A DNA stretch of 64,000 nucleotides from Isoptericola variabilis 225 (GCF_000215105.1 NC_015588.1:434001-498000), one strand, 5' to 3'; shown: positions 10,818 to 20,818, counted from the stretch's first letter. The notes: generated by a model not told the origin, from the sequence alone. Translations and numbers: made by a program.

Positions 10818-13559
10818 ATGCCCCACCCACGCAAGCTCGTGATCGTCGAGTCGCCCACCAAGGCTCGCAAGATCCAGGGCTACCTCGGCGACGACTTCGA
10901 GGTCGAGGCCAGCGTCGGACACATCCGTGACCTGCCCCAGCCGTCCGAGCTGCCCGCCGAGATGAAGAAGGGCCCGTACGGCAAGTTCGCGGTCGACGTC
11001 GAGAACGGGTTCGAGCCGTACTACGAGGTCTACGCGGACAAGAAGCAGAAGGTCCGCGAGCTCAAGCGCGCGCTCAAGGAGGCCGACGAGCTCTACCTCG
11101 CCACGGACGAGGACCGCGAGGGCGAGGCCATCGCGTGGCACCTCATCCAGGAGCTCAAGCCCAAGGTCCCGGTCAAGCGGATGGTGTTCCACGAGATCAC
11201 GCGCGAGGCCATCCAGCGTGCGCTCGAGAACACGCGCGACCTCGACGAGCACCTCGTCGACGCGCAGGAGACGCGGCGCATCCTCGACCGCCTCTACGGC
11301 TACGAGGTCTCCCCGGTGCTGTGGCGCAAGGTGCGTCAGGGCCTGTCCGCCGGTCGCGTGCAGTCGGTCGCGACACGGCTCGTCGTCGAGCGTGAGCGCG
11401 AGCGCATGGCGTTCGTCGCCGCCGACTACTGGGACGTGTCCGGGTCGTTCGCGCCGGAGTCCGGCGAGGACGCGGGCCAGGCGTTCCGCGCGCGGCTCAC
11501 GGGCCTGGGCGCCGACCGCGTCGCGGCCGGGCGCGACTTCGACGACAAGGGCCGCCTCAAGGTGCGCACCGGCGTCGTGCACCTCGACGAGGCCGCCGCG
11601 AACGCCGTCGTCGCCGGCCTGGCCGACGCGTCGTTCACCGTGCGCTCCCTCGAGACCAAGCCGTACTCGCGCAAGCCCGCGGCGCCCTTCACGACGTCGA
11701 CGCTCCAGCAGGAGGCCGGGCGCAAGCTGCGCATGAGCTCCCGGCAGACCATGCGCACCGCGCAGGCGCTGTACGAGAACGGCTACATCACCTACATGCG
11801 TACGGACTCGCCGGCGCTGTCGGCCGAGGCCACCGAGGCCGCGCGGCGCCAGGCCGCCGAGCTGTACGGCCCGGAGTACGTGCCGGGCGCGCCGCGGCTG
11901 TACGCCTCGAAGAACAAGGGCGCCCAGGAGGCGCACGAGGCCATCCGCCCCGCGGGCGACGCGTTCCGCACTCCGGCGCAGGTCGCGCGCGAGCTGTCGG
12001 GCGACCAGTTCCGGCTGTACGAGCTCATCTGGAAGCGGACCGTCGCCTCGCAGATGGCCGACGCCAAGGGGTCGACGGCGTCCGTCCGGCTCGGTGCCAC
12101 GCTCGGCGCGGGCGCCGGCGACCTCGCCGGGACCGACGCCGTGTTCTCGGCCTCCGGCACGGTCATCACGTTCCGCGGCTTCCTCGCGGCGTACGAGGAG
12201 GGCAGGGACGTCGAGGCGCCCGACGACGCCGCGGCGTCGGGCCGGGAGACGCGCCTGCCCCGCATGGCCGAGGGGGACGCGCTCGCGGGCACGGACCTCG
12301 CCGCGGAGGGTCACTCGACCGCGCCGCCCGCCCGGTACACCGAGGCCAGTCTGGTCAAGGCGCTCGAGGAGCTGGGCATCGGCCGCCCGTCGACGTACGC
12401 GGCGACGATCTCGACGATCCAGGACCGCGGCTACGTGCGCACGCGCGGGCAGGCGCTCGTGCCGACGTGGCTCGCGTTCGCCGTCGTGAAGCTGCTCGAG
12501 GAGCACTTCGACTGGCTCGTCGACTACGACTTCACGGCCGAGATGGAGGCCGACCTGGACCAGATCGCCGCGGGCGACCGCGAGCGCGTCGCGTGGCTGA
12601 GCCGCTTCTACTTCGGCGACGGGTCGGGCCAGACCGAGGGCTGGGGCCTGCGCGACCTCGTCGAGAACCTCGGCGAGATCGACCCGGTCTCGGTGAACTC
12701 GATCGAGATCGGCGAGGGCATCCGCGTGCGCGTGGGCCGCTACGGCCCGTACGTCGAGGACCTGGGCGCCGAGGTCGGGGAGGGCCAGAACCCGCCCCGC
12801 GCGTCGATCCCGGACGACATCGCGCCCGACGAGCTCACGGTCGCCGTGGCGCGCGAGCTGCTCGCCGCGGGCGCCGACGACGGCCGGGTGCTCGGCACCG
12901 ACCCGGAGACCGGGCACCAGATCGTCGCGAAGGCGGGCCGGTACGGCCCGTACGTGACCGAGGTGCTGCCCGAGCCGGAGCTCGACCCGAACCTGTCCGC
13001 GACCGCGCGCAAGAAGGCGCTCGCCGCGCTGCCCAAGCCGCGCACCGCGTCGCTGTTCAAGTCCATGACGCTCGAGTCGGTCACGCTCGACGACGCCCTG
13101 CGGCTCCTGAGCCTGCCGCGCGTCGTGGGCACCGACCCGGAGTCGGGCGAGGAGATCACCGCGCAGAACGGTCGGTACGGGCCCTACCTCAAGAAGGGCA
13201 CCGACTCGCGCACGCTCGCCTCCGAGGAGCAGCTCTTCACCGTCACGCTCGACGAGGCGCTGAAGATCTACGCCGAGCCCAAGCGCGGCCGCGGCGCCCG
13301 CGCGGCGACCCCGCCGCTGCGCGAGCTCGGCGACGACCCGACCACGGGCAAGCCGATCGTCATCAAGGAGGGGCGCTTCGGCGCCTACGTCACCGACGGC
13401 GAGACGAACCGGACGCTGCCGCGCGACGTCACGCCGGACTCGATCACGCCGGAGCGCGCGATCGAGCTCCTCGCCGAGAAGCGTGCGCAGGGGCCGGCGA
13501 AGAAGCGCCGCACGACCACCACGACGCGCAAGAAGGCCACGACGACGAAGAAGTCCTGA
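10818..13559 (+). CDS. topA: DNA topoisomerase I
   Basis: This type IA topoisomerase relaxes negative supercoils. The TOPRIM domain starts at KLVIVESPTKARKIQ (residues 5-19) and has the acidic triad region EDREGEAIAWH. The active-site tyrosine is Tyr326 in YITYMRTDS. After the core come several repeated C-terminal topo domains (GRYGPYV repeats near residues 640, 710, 780 and 850) and a Lys/Arg/Thr-rich tail that binds DNA, as in other actinobacterial TopA proteins. The length of 913 residues is normal. A -10-like TAGAGT at 10735-10740 suggests a leader of about 70 bases, with AAAGCAGGAA as ribosome site. Confidence 0.97.
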   Translation: MPHPRKLVIVESPTKARKIQGYLGDDFEVEASVGHIRDLPQPSELPAEMKKGPYGKFAVDVENGFEPYYEVYADKKQKVRELKRALKEADELYLATDEDREGEAIAWHLIQELKPKVPVKRMVFHEITREAIQRALENTRDLDEHLVDAQETRRILDRLYGYEVSPVLWRKVRQGLSAGRVQSVATRLVVERERERMAFVAADYWDVSGSFAPESGEDAGQAFRARLTGLGADRVAAGRDFDDKGRLKVRTGVVHLDEAAANAVVAGLADASFTVRSLETKPYSRKPAAPFTTSTLQQEAGRKLRMSSRQTMRTAQALYENGYITYMRTDSPALSAEATEAARRQAAELYGPEYVPGAPRLYASKNKGAQEAHEAIRPAGDAFRTPAQVARELSGDQFRLYELIWKRTVASQMADAKGSTASVRLGATLGAGAGDLAGTDAVFSASGTVITFRGFLAAYEEGRDVEAPDDAAASGRETRLPRMAEGDALAGTDLAAEGHSTAPPARYTEASLVKALEELGIGRPSTYAATISTIQDRGYVRTRGQALVPTWLAFAVVKLLEEHFDWLVDYDFTAEMEADLDQIAAGDRERVAWLSRFYFGDGSGQTEGWGLRDLVENLGEIDPVSVNSIEIGEGIRVRVGRYGPYVEDLGAEVGEGQNPPRASIPDDIAPDELTVAVARELLAAGADDGRVLGTDPETGHQIVAKAGRYGPYVTEVLPEPELDPNLSATARKKALAALPKPRTASLFKSMTLESVTLDDALRLLSLPRVVGTDPESGEEITAQNGRYGPYLKKGTDSRTLASEEQLFTVTLDEALKIYAEPKRGRGARAATPPLRELGDDPTTGKPIVIKEGRFGAYVTDGETNRTLPRDVTPDSITPERAIELLAEKRAQGPAKKRRTTTTTRKKATTTKKS

Positions 13560-13584
13560 CCGGGGCGGCGCTCGCGGCGACGGG

Positions 13585-13800
13585 TCAGTCCGCGGGACGC
13601 TCGACCACGTAGGTGCGGCCGTCGGGCCCGGTGACGCGGTCGAGCGTGCGGCGCAGCTCGGCGTCGCGCGCCCGGGCCTCGGGGCGGATCTCGCGTGGCG
13701 GCGTGCGCCGGATCGAGGCCGGGCCCATGAACGGCAGGAAGGCCTCGGTCACCCGCATGCCCCACGTCCGGTGGTCGCCGGGACGCTTGCGCCAGATCAT
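13585..13800 (-). CDS. Small conserved-looking protein divergent from ohrR
   Basis: This 71-residue protein of unknown function begins MIWRKRPGDHRTWGMRVTEA and is basic at the N-terminus. The ATG at 13800 is chosen over an upstream in-frame start because AAGGAG lies five bases before it. Codons show normal third-position GC. It diverges from an OhrR-like gene, and two palindromic operators lie between the genes, so it is probably part of that regulon. It is not the Ohr peroxidase. No membrane segment or known domain is recognised. Confidence 0.6.
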   Translation of the reverse strand: MIWRKRPGDHRTWGMRVTEAFLPFMGPASIRRTPPREIRPEARARDAELRRTLDRVTGPDGRTYVVERPAD

Positions 13801-13808
13801 CGCAACTC

Positions 13809-13836
13809 CTTGGTGTACCAAGTATTGGCGCGCCAA
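13809..13836. promoter_or_regulatory. ohrR: Tandem palindromic operators, TTGG-N4-CCAA
   Basis: Two perfect dyads, CTTGGTGTACCAAG (13809-13822) and TTGGCGCGCCAA (13825-13836), sit with centres 15 bp apart between the divergent OhrR-like gene and the 71-residue gene. They share the TTGG-N4-CCAA frame, so two dimers of the same MarR-type protein could bind and control both directions. Confidence 0.65.
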
Positions 13837-13861
13837 GCATACCTCCGCCTACGCTGGTCCC

Positions 13862-14419
13862 ATGGACCGGCCGCTGGACCCGCTCGCGCTCGAGGCGCAG
13901 GTCTGCTTCGCGCTGTCCGCGGCGTCCCGCGCGATGGTCGCGCTCTACCGCCCGATCCTCGAACCGCTGGGGCTCACGCACCCGCAGTACCTCGTCATGC
14001 TCGGCCTGTGGCAGGACGCGCGCGCCGGGCGTTCGACGACGGTCTCCGGCCTCGCGTCGCGCCTCTACCTCGACCCGGGCACGCTCTCGCCGCTGCTCAA
14101 GCGCCTCGAGCAGCAGGGGCTCGTCGAGCGCCGGCGCGCCGCGGCCGACGCGCGCGTCGTCGAGCTCCACCTCACGGACGCCGGCGCAGCCCTGCGCGAG
14201 GAGGCGCTGGCCGTCCCCGCCCGCGTGGTCGAGGCGACCGGCCTGAGCCTCGAGCAGCTCGAGCGCGTCAAGCTCGCGTCCGACGCCGTCATCGCGGCCG
14301 CGTACGGCCTGCCCGAGGACGGCGACGGCCCCGAGGACGCCGACGACGACACCGGCGAGGAGGAGCAGGGCGGCACCGCGGACGGCACCGCGGCCGTCGC
14401 GGTCGCGGCGCTACCGTGA
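13862..14419 (+). CDS. ohrR: OhrR-like MarR-family organic hydroperoxide sensor
   Basis: This MarR-family repressor has the OhrR signature: a reactive cysteine at exactly position 15 (EAQVCFALSAASRAM), then YRPILEPLGLTHPQYLVMLGLW. The winged helix has GTLSPLLKRLEQQGLVER. In the family, oxidation of this Cys by organic peroxides releases the operator. Start at ATG 13862: a -10-like TACGCT (13850-13855) ends six bases upstream, consistent with a leaderless mRNA. The C-terminal 45 residues form an acidic Gly/Asp-rich tail beyond the usual family length. No ohr gene is found nearby, so its target here is probably the divergent 71-residue gene plus itself. Confidence 0.85.
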   Translation: MDRPLDPLALEAQVCFALSAASRAMVALYRPILEPLGLTHPQYLVMLGLWQDARAGRSTTVSGLASRLYLDPGTLSPLLKRLEQQGLVERRRAAADARVVELHLTDAGAALREEALAVPARVVEATGLSLEQLERVKLASDAVIAAAYGLPEDGDGPEDADDDTGEEEQGGTADGTAAVAVAALP

Positions 14420-14423
14420 CGCC

Positions 14424-15488
14424 ATGACCGACGCCGTCGACCCGTCCGCCTACGCGCCCCGACTCATCCCGGCCGACCTCGTCGGCACCGTCCCCGACCT
14501 CGCCTCCGCCCCTCCCGTGCGGTGGGGCGTGCTCGGCGCCGGCGCCATCGCCGCCTCGTTCTGCGACGGGGTCCGCGAGCGCACGGCGTCGAGCGTCGTC
14601 GCCGTCGGCTCGCGCGACCTCGCCCGTGCCGAGGCGTTCGCCGGCGCCCACGCGCCCGGCGCCCGCCCGTACGGCTCGTACGCCGAGCTCGTGGCCGACC
14701 CCGACGTCGACGTCGTCTACGTCGCGACCCCGCACTCGCACCACCTCGAGCACGCGCTGGTCGCGATCCGCGCCGGCAAGCACGTGCTCGTCGAGAAGCC
14801 GCTGACACGCTCGGCGGCCGAGTCGCGCGTGCTGCTCGACGCGGCGCGCGAGGCCGGGGTCTTCTGCATGGAGGCGATGTGGACGCGCTTCCTTCCCCAC
14901 GTCGCCGCGCTGCGCTCGGTCGTCGCGCGGGGCGAGATCGGCGAGGTCGTCACCGTCGCCGCGGACTTCGACGTCCTCTTCCCGTACGACCCCTCGCACC
15001 GCCTCTTCGCGCCGGAGCTCGCGGGCGGCGCGCTGCTCGACCTCGGGATCTACCCCGTGGCGTTCGCGCACGACCTGCTGGGCGTGCCGTCGACGATCAC
15101 CGCCACGGGCACGCTCGCGCCGACCGGCGTCGACGACCACGTCGCGATGCTGCTCGGCTACGAGTCGGGCGCGCACGCGGTGCTGCGGACGTCGTCGCGC
15201 TCGGTCGGCACCGCGGCGGCGACGATCACCGGCACGCGGGGCCGCATCGAGATCCCCGAGTGGTTCTTCACGCCCACCGGGTTCCGCGTCGTGCGGGCCG
15301 ACGGGTCGACGTGGACCTTCCAGGGGCCGACCGGGGAGGGCAAGGCCTACGAGGCCGCCGAGGTCGCTCGCCGCGTCACCGCGGGCGAGACGCAGAGCGA
15401 GCGCGTCACGTGGCAGGACACGCTCGAGGTCATGGGGATCCTCGACGAGGTGCGCCGGCAGCTCGGCGTCGTGTACCCGGGCGAGTAG
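14424..15488 (+). CDS. Gfo/Idh/MocA-family oxidoreductase
   Basis: This is an NAD(P)-dependent oxidoreductase of 354 residues. The Rossmann motif is WGVLGAGAIAASF (about residue 35), the EKPLTR block carries the conserved lysine, and the C-terminal alpha/beta substrate domain is present (ALLDLGIYPVAFA). Members act on sugars, inositol or dihydrodiols; the substrate here cannot be told. A -10-like TACCGT at 14412-14417 ends six bases before the ATG, indicating a leaderless start four bases after the ohrR-like stop. Confidence 0.88.
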   Translation: MTDAVDPSAYAPRLIPADLVGTVPDLASAPPVRWGVLGAGAIAASFCDGVRERTASSVVAVGSRDLARAEAFAGAHAPGARPYGSYAELVADPDVDVVYVATPHSHHLEHALVAIRAGKHVLVEKPLTRSAAESRVLLDAAREAGVFCMEAMWTRFLPHVAALRSVVARGEIGEVVTVAADFDVLFPYDPSHRLFAPELAGGALLDLGIYPVAFAHDLLGVPSTITATGTLAPTGVDDHVAMLLGYESGAHAVLRTSSRSVGTAAATITGTRGRIEIPEWFFTPTGFRVVRADGSTWTFQGPTGEGKAYEAAEVARRVTAGETQSERVTWQDTLEVMGILDEVRRQLGVVYPGE

Positions 15489-15513
15489 CGTCCCGGCGCC
15501 CTAGCGTGGCCGG

Positions 15514-16635
15514 GTGACGCCCGCCCAGCGCCTGCCCGGCGACAGCGTGCTGCCCGACGAGTGGACCCGCGCCCAGCGGGTCTACCGGGCGTTCGCACGC
15601 CATCCCGCGTGGTCGGTCGCGCTGCGCGGCGCGGTCGCCGCCGCGCTCGCGTGGGTCATCGCGATCCTCCTGCCCGACCCGTTCTCGGAGTACCCCTACT
15701 ACGCGCCGCTCGGCGCCGTGGTCGCGACGACCGGGACCGTCGTCCGCTCTGCCATGACGGCGGTGCGCGCGACGGCGGCGATCCTGCTCGGGGCGGGCGT
15801 CGCGCGGCTGGTCGACCTCGTGCTCGAGCCCGGGGCCGCCTCCGTCGCGCTCGCGGTCGGCCTCGCGCTCCTCGTCTCGACCTGGCGCGTGCTCGGCGAC
15901 ATGGGCCTGTGGGCCGTGACGTCCGCGCTCTTCGTGCTCATCCTCGGGCAGGCGAACCCCGAGGAGTACGTCGGCGCGTACAGCGGCCTCGTCGCCCTCG
16001 GCGCGGGTGTCGGTGTGGTCATCAACCTGCTCGTGCCGCCGCTGCCGCTCACGCCGTCGGAGGAGGCGCTCGACCAGCTGCGCGACGTCCTGGTCGACCA
16101 GGCGGAGGACCTCGCCGACGGCCTGGACCGCGAGCACGCGCCGTCGAGCGACGAGTGGCCCGAGCGGCAGCACTCGATCGACCCCGTCCTGTCCCGGGCA
16201 CGCGAGTCGGTGCACCGCAGCGGCGAGGCGGCGCGCGCGAACGTGCGGGTGCGGCGGTACCGGCGGTGGGTCGAGGCGCAACGGCGCCGGTCGCGCGCCC
16301 TGCTCGCCGTCGCTGCGGTGGTCGACGACGCCGTGCGGCTCGCGACCGAGTGGGAGCGGCGGGACCGCGACGAGGTGGCTCTCGGCACGGCGCTGCGCCC
16401 GCCCGCCGTCGCCGCGCTGCGCGCGCTCGCGCAGGCGCTGCGCACGCACGGCCTCGAGGGAGCCGATCCGGGCAGCCTCGAGCGCCTCGCGGAGGCGATC
16501 GAGCACCTGCGTGCCCGGGTGCGCGAGGTCCGCGCCGAGAGCGAGCAGGACTACTTCGTCGCGGGCGCGCTGGTGCTCCAGCTGCGCCGCGCGCACGAGG
16601 CGCTCGTGCTCAGTGCTCGAGGCGCCGACCGGTGA
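15514..16635 (+). CDS. FUSC-family membrane protein
   Basis: This 373-residue inner-membrane protein has a cluster of hydrophobic segments between about residues 35 and 175, with the FUSC-type pattern ([20 protein letters not shown]), followed by a long soluble, Arg-rich helical half. FUSC domains occur in aromatic-acid exporters (YccS/AaeB class), but no substrate evidence exists here. The GTG start follows a -10-like TAGCGT (15502-15507) by six bases. Its last 26 bases overlap the 3' end of the convergent flavin-binding-type gene. Confidence 0.75.
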   Translation: MTPAQRLPGDSVLPDEWTRAQRVYRAFARHPAWSVALRGAVAAALAWVIAILLPDPFSEYPYYAPLGAVVATTGTVVRSAMTAVRATAAILLGAGVARLVDLVLEPGAASVALAVGLALLVSTWRVLGDMGLWAVTSALFVLILGQANPEEYVGAYSGLVALGAGVGVVINLLVPPLPLTPSEEALDQLRDVLVDQAEDLADGLDREHAPSSDEWPERQHSIDPVLSRARESVHRSGEAARANVRVRRYRRWVEAQRRRSRALLAVAAVVDDAVRLATEWERRDRDEVALGTALRPPAVAALRALAQALRTHGLEGADPGSLERLAEAIEHLRARVREVRAESEQDYFVAGALVLQLRRAHEALVLSARGADR

Positions 16636-17008
16636 CCTCGGCGGGCGTGATCCGCACCCACACGTCCTTGCCGCCGCCCGCGTACGTGACGAGCCCGGTC
16701 GCCTCGGCCATCGACAGGTCCGCGTCGGTCTCCAGGATCTCGGCCGTGCCCTTGACGACCACGCTCTCGGCGACGTCGACCGCGAGCCGGTCGGCCTCGA
16801 GCGCGACCCGGCCGTTGACCGCGAGCTCCGCGAGCTTGGTGCCCGGGGACGTGCGCAGGTACACGAGCCGGTCGGCGACGGCGTAGTTGACGGGGAAGAT
16901 CTCCGGCTCCCCGCCGACGGCGGTCGCCAGGCGGCCGACCTTCTGCTGGGCGAGGAGCTCCCAGCACTCGTCCTCGGTGAGCGTGGTCGTGGTCGACTGG
17001 TCGGTCAT
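16610..17008 (-). CDS. Pyridoxamine 5'-phosphate oxidase-like FMN-binding protein
   Basis: This small beta-barrel protein (132 residues) of the PNPOx-like split-barrel superfamily has [28 protein letters not shown] and [10 protein letters not shown] typical of the class that binds FMN, F420 or heme. Such proteins act as reductases of varied substrates, so function stays open. GAGGGAGG precedes the ATG at 17008. The gene is convergent with, and overlaps by 26 bp, the FUSC gene. Confidence 0.8.
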   Translation of the reverse strand: MTDQSTTTTLTEDECWELLAQQKVGRLATAVGGEPEIFPVNYAVADRLVYLRTSPGTKLAELAVNGRVALEADRLAVDVAESVVVKGTAEILETDADLSMAEATGLVTYAGGGKDVWVRITPAEVTGRRLEH

Positions 17009-17125
17009 GCTGCCTCCCTCGGCTCGTCCTGGTCCCATCATGCGTCCCGGGCGGCCCCCGCGCCGCCCGGGCGGGCTGGGGACGAGGCGCCTCGGGTGTG
17101 GGCGGGCGCGGATAGTGTGTGGGCC

Positions 17126-17827
17126 GTGAGCAGCGCACCCGGGTTCTTCGTCTCGTTCGAGGGCGGCGACGGCGTCGGCAAGTCGACGCAGTCGCGCCTG
17201 CTGGGCGAGTGGCTGGGCGCGGTCACGGGACGCGAGGTCGTGGTCACCCGCGAGCCGGGCGGCACGGAGCTGGGCGTGGAGATCCGGCGGCTCGTGCAGC
17301 ACGGGGACCACGTCGACCCGCGGGCGGAGGCGCTGCTCTACGCGGCCGACCGCGCCCACCACGTCGCCACGGTCGTGCGGCCCGCGCTCCTGCGGGGCGC
17401 CGTCGTCGTGACGGACCGCTACCTCGACTCGTCGGTCGCGTACCAGGCGGGCGGTCGCGAGCTCGCCGAGGACGAGGTCGAGCGGCTGTCGCTGTGGGCC
17501 ACGCGCGGCCTGCTGCCCGACGTGACGATCCTGCTCGACCTCGACCCGGTGCTCGCCGAGGCACGGCGGACCGGCGAGCCCGATCGCCTCGAGCGCGCCG
17601 GTTACGGCTTCCACCGGCGCACGCGCGAGGCGTTCCTGCGCCGCGCCGCGGCGGACCCGGGCCGGTGGGTCGTCATCGACGCGGCCGGCAGCGTGGACGA
17701 CATCCAGGCCCAGATCCGGGTCGACGTCGCGGCCCGCCTCGACCTGACGCCCGTCGTCGAGGAGGCCGTACGCGTGACCGACGCGGACACCGGGCCGGGA
17801 CCCGTCGCGCCGGAGGGGCCGCGATGA
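17126..17827 (+). CDS. tmk: Thymidylate kinase
   Basis: This enzyme phosphorylates dTMP to dTDP. It has 233 residues with P-loop GGDGVGKST (about residues 12-20), the [10 protein letters not shown] motif, the DR(Y/H) motif in [14 protein letters not shown] and the LID region [10 protein letters not shown]. The GTG at 17126 is chosen because the protein then begins just before the conserved [10 protein letters not shown] strand, and because TAGTGT (17113-17118) ends seven bases upstream, fitting a leaderless start. Its stop overlaps the holB start (ATGA). Confidence 0.96.
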   Translation: MSSAPGFFVSFEGGDGVGKSTQSRLLGEWLGAVTGREVVVTREPGGTELGVEIRRLVQHGDHVDPRAEALLYAADRAHHVATVVRPALLRGAVVVTDRYLDSSVAYQAGGRELAEDEVERLSLWATRGLLPDVTILLDLDPVLAEARRTGEPDRLERAGYGFHRRTREAFLRRAAADPGRWVVIDAAGSVDDIQAQIRVDVAARLDLTPVVEEAVRVTDADTGPGPVAPEGPR

Positions 17828-18960
17828 GCGTGTGGGACGACGTCGTCGGCCAGCCGGACGCCGTCCGCACCCTGAGCCGCGCGGCGACCGACCCGGCCGC
17901 GATGACGCACGCCTGGCTCCTCACGGGCCCGCCCGGCTCGGGCCGGTCCGTCGCCGCGCGCGCGTTCGCCGCCGCGCTGCAGTGCGACCAGGGCGGCTGC
18001 GGCGCCTGCCACGCGTGCACGACGACGCTCGCGGGGACGCACCCCGACCTCACCGTCGTGGCGACCGAGAAGGTCGTCATCCAGATCGAGGAGGTGCGCG
18101 AGCTCATCGGCACCGCGTCGCGCACCCCGTCGTCGGGCCGCTTCCGCGTCATCGTCGTCGAGGACGCCGACCGCATGGCCGAGCGCACCACCAACGTGCT
18201 GCTCAAGGCGATCGAGGAGCCGCCGCCGCACACCGTGTGGGTGCTGTGCGCGCCGAGCGCCCAGGACGTGCTGCCGACGATCCGCTCGCGCTGCCGCGGC
18301 GTCGTGCTGCGGGTGCCGCCCGCCGAGGCGGTCGCCGAGCTCGTCGTGCGGCGCGACGGCGTCGACCCGCACGTCGCGCTCACGGCCGCGCGCGCCGCGC
18401 AGAGCCACGTCGGTCTCGCGCGCCGGCTCGCGCGCGACCCCGCCGCCCGCGAGCGGCGCGCGGCGGTGCTGGAGATCGCGCGGCGCATCCGCGGGGTGCC
18501 CGACGCCGTGCTCGCCGCTGGCGAGCTCGTCGACGTGGCCAAGGCCGAGGCGACGGCCGCGACGGCCGAGCGCGACGCCGCCGAGAAGGCCGAGCTCCTG
18601 CGGGCCCTCGGGGTCGGTGAGGGCGAGACGCTCCCGCCGCGCCTGCGCTCGCAGCTCAAGCAGCTCGAGGACGACCAGAAGCGCCGCGCCACGCGCCACC
18701 AGCGCGACGTCCTCGACCGGGCGATGGTCGACCTGCTCTCGCTGTACCGGGACGTGCTCGTCGTCCAGCTCGGCGCCGACGTCGACCTCGTCAACACCGA
18801 GCAGGCCGCCACGGTGCGGGCCCTGGCCGCGGACTCGACGCCCGAGCAGACGGTGCGTCGCATGGACGCGATCGGCGTCGCGCGCGAGCGCCTCGAGGGG
18901 AACGTCGCGCCGCTGCTGGCGCTCGAGGCGATGACGATCGCGCTGCGCCCGCAGGGGTGA
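17824..18960 (+). CDS. holB: DNA polymerase III subunit delta prime
   Basis: This is a clamp-loader subunit of 378 residues. The Walker A is the degenerate GPPGSGRS, a zinc-binding cluster of cysteines ([12 protein letters not shown]) follows, and the sensor region [15 protein letters not shown] and the SRC motif (RSRCRGV) are visible. The C-terminal collar domain is complete. The ATG overlaps the tmk stop codon, an arrangement common in actinobacteria, so the two are translationally coupled. Confidence 0.95.
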   Translation: MSVWDDVVGQPDAVRTLSRAATDPAAMTHAWLLTGPPGSGRSVAARAFAAALQCDQGGCGACHACTTTLAGTHPDLTVVATEKVVIQIEEVRELIGTASRTPSSGRFRVIVVEDADRMAERTTNVLLKAIEEPPPHTVWVLCAPSAQDVLPTIRSRCRGVVLRVPPAEAVAELVVRRDGVDPHVALTAARAAQSHVGLARRLARDPAARERRAAVLEIARRIRGVPDAVLAAGELVDVAKAEATAATAERDAAEKAELLRALGVGEGETLPPRLRSQLKQLEDDQKRRATRHQRDVLDRAMVDLLSLYRDVLVVQLGADVDLVNTEQAATVRALAADSTPEQTVRRMDAIGVARERLEGNVAPLLALEAMTIALRPQG

Positions 18961-19092
18961 CCTGACCTGCGACGACGCGCGCCGGGCGGCCGCCCCTGCC
19001 GGGTGGGCGTTTGCCAGGACGGGTGTGCGTGGCGTGTGATGTTCGCCGACGACGGCCGGGGCCCCGCCGGCCGCGCACGAGGGGGAGTCGAC

Positions 19093-20748
19093 TTGAGGAT
19101 CCTGTTGCTGGTCTCCGCGTTCAACGGCCTGACGCAGCGCGTCTGGTGCCACCTGACCGGGGCCGGGCACGACGTCGGCGTCGAGCTCGCGCCCGTGTTC
19201 GCCACGCCCGAGGACCTCGTGGCGGCGGTCGAGGACATCGCGCCCGATCTCATCCTGGCGCCGTTCCTCAAGCACCGCGTGCCCGAGCAGGTGTGGCGCC
19301 GGTGGACCACGGTCGTGGTGCACCCGGGCCCGGTCGGCGACCGCGGCCCGTCGTCGCTCGACCACGCGATCCTCGACGGCCGCGAGCGTTGGGGCGTCAC
19401 CGCCCTGTCCGCCGTCGAGGAGATGGACGCCGGCCCGGTGTGGGCGACGTCGACGTTCGCCATGCCCGCGGTGCCCCTCGCCAAGAGCGCGCTCTACAAC
19501 GGCCCCGTCGCGGACGCGGCGATGCGGTGCGTCGACGAGGTGCTGCGCAAGGTCGCGGCGGGGGAGGGCCCGACGCCGGCCGACGACCTGCCCCGCGAGG
19601 TGGCCGGCACCGGCGAGCTGCCGCTGCTGCGCCGGGCGGCGTTCGAGCTCGACTGGTCGCTGCCCGCCGCCGACCTCGCGCGCCGGGTCGCGGCCGCCGA
19701 CGGGGCGCCGGGTGCGCCGGCGACGGTCGGCGGGCGGCGCGTGTGCCTGTTCGACGCCGTGGCGACCGCCCAGGACCTCGGCGGGACCCCGGGCGCCGTC
19801 GTCGGCCACGACGGCGACGCGGTGGCGTTCGCGACGGGGGACGGCGTGCTCTGGGTCGGCTACGCGGCGGAGCTCGCCGAGCGGCGCGGCCCGAAGCTGC
19901 CCGCGCGGCTCGTGCTCGACCCGCAGCGACGCTCGCCCTACCGCGAGGCGCCCGAGCAGCTCGCCGAGGCGGTCTACGAGCGCGACGGCGACGTCGGCTA
20001 CCTCACCTTCCGCTCGTACAACGGGGCGATGCACACCGAGCAGTGCCTGCGGCTCGCCGCCGCGGTCGAGAAGGCGCTCACCGAGGACACGCGCGTGCTC
20101 GTGCTGCGCGGCACGGAGCACACGTTCTCCAACGGCATCCACCTCGGCATGATCGACGCGGCCGAGGACCCGGCGGCCGAGGCGTGGGCCAACATCCAGG
20201 CGATCGACGACCTGTGCGAGGCGATCGCGCGCGCCGAGCAGACGACGGTCGCGGCGATCACCGCGAACGCGGGCGCGGGCGGCGTCATGGCGGCGCTGTG
20301 CGCCGACGTCGTCGTCGCGCGGGACGGCGTCGTGCTCAACCCGTACTACGACATGGGCATCTACGGCTCGGAGCTGCACACGTGGGCGCTGCCCGCGCGC
20401 GTCGGGGCCGAGACGGCCGACGCCCTGCTGCAGGACAAGCTCCCGGTCGGAGCCACGCGGGCCCGCGAGCTGGGGCTCGTGGACGCGGTCGGGCCGCGCG
20501 ACCCGGAGGCGTTCGCCGCGTGGCTCGCGGAGCGGGCGCGCGAGGGCGGGTCCGGCGACGCGCGGCGCGAGGGCCTCGGGGCCGACGCGGCGGGCCGGCC
20601 GCTGTCGTACTACCGCACGGTCGAGCTCGCCGAGATGGCGCGCGACCTGTTCGACGACCGGAACGGCTTCGCGGGCCGGCGCCGCGACTTCCTGCGCAAG
20701 GCGGCGCCGACCGAGACGCCCGAGCGGCTGCGGTTCCCGCGCGCGTGA
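19093..20748 (+). CDS. hypX: HypX-like formyltransferase/enoyl-CoA hydratase fusion
   Basis: This 551-residue protein joins an N-terminal formyltransferase-type domain (LRILLLVSAFNGLTQRVW start, HPGPVGDRGPSS motif) to a C-terminal crotonase-type domain (GTEHTFSNGIHLGMI, then ANAGAGGVMAALCADVVVA). This order is that of HypX, which uses formyl-tetrahydrofolate to supply the CO ligand of [NiFe]-hydrogenases under air. The TTG start at 19093 is chosen because GGGGGAG lies five bases before it and the protein then begins at the first strand. No hydrogenase structural or hyp genes are in the window, so the client lies elsewhere or the gene is an orphan. Confidence 0.85.
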   Translation: MRILLLVSAFNGLTQRVWCHLTGAGHDVGVELAPVFATPEDLVAAVEDIAPDLILAPFLKHRVPEQVWRRWTTVVVHPGPVGDRGPSSLDHAILDGRERWGVTALSAVEEMDAGPVWATSTFAMPAVPLAKSALYNGPVADAAMRCVDEVLRKVAAGEGPTPADDLPREVAGTGELPLLRRAAFELDWSLPAADLARRVAAADGAPGAPATVGGRRVCLFDAVATAQDLGGTPGAVVGHDGDAVAFATGDGVLWVGYAAELAERRGPKLPARLVLDPQRRSPYREAPEQLAEAVYERDGDVGYLTFRSYNGAMHTEQCLRLAAAVEKALTEDTRVLVLRGTEHTFSNGIHLGMIDAAEDPAAEAWANIQAIDDLCEAIARAEQTTVAAITANAGAGGVMAALCADVVVARDGVVLNPYYDMGIYGSELHTWALPARVGAETADALLQDKLPVGATRARELGLVDAVGPRDPEAFAAWLAERAREGGSGDARREGLGADAAGRPLSYYRTVELAEMARDLFDDRNGFAGRRRDFLRKAAPTETPERLRFPRA

Positions 20749-20818
20749 GCGTCCGCCTGCAAGCCGGGCGCACCTCGCGACATCTACCGGGGTGACGGAC
20801 CACCTGCAGGAGGGCGCG

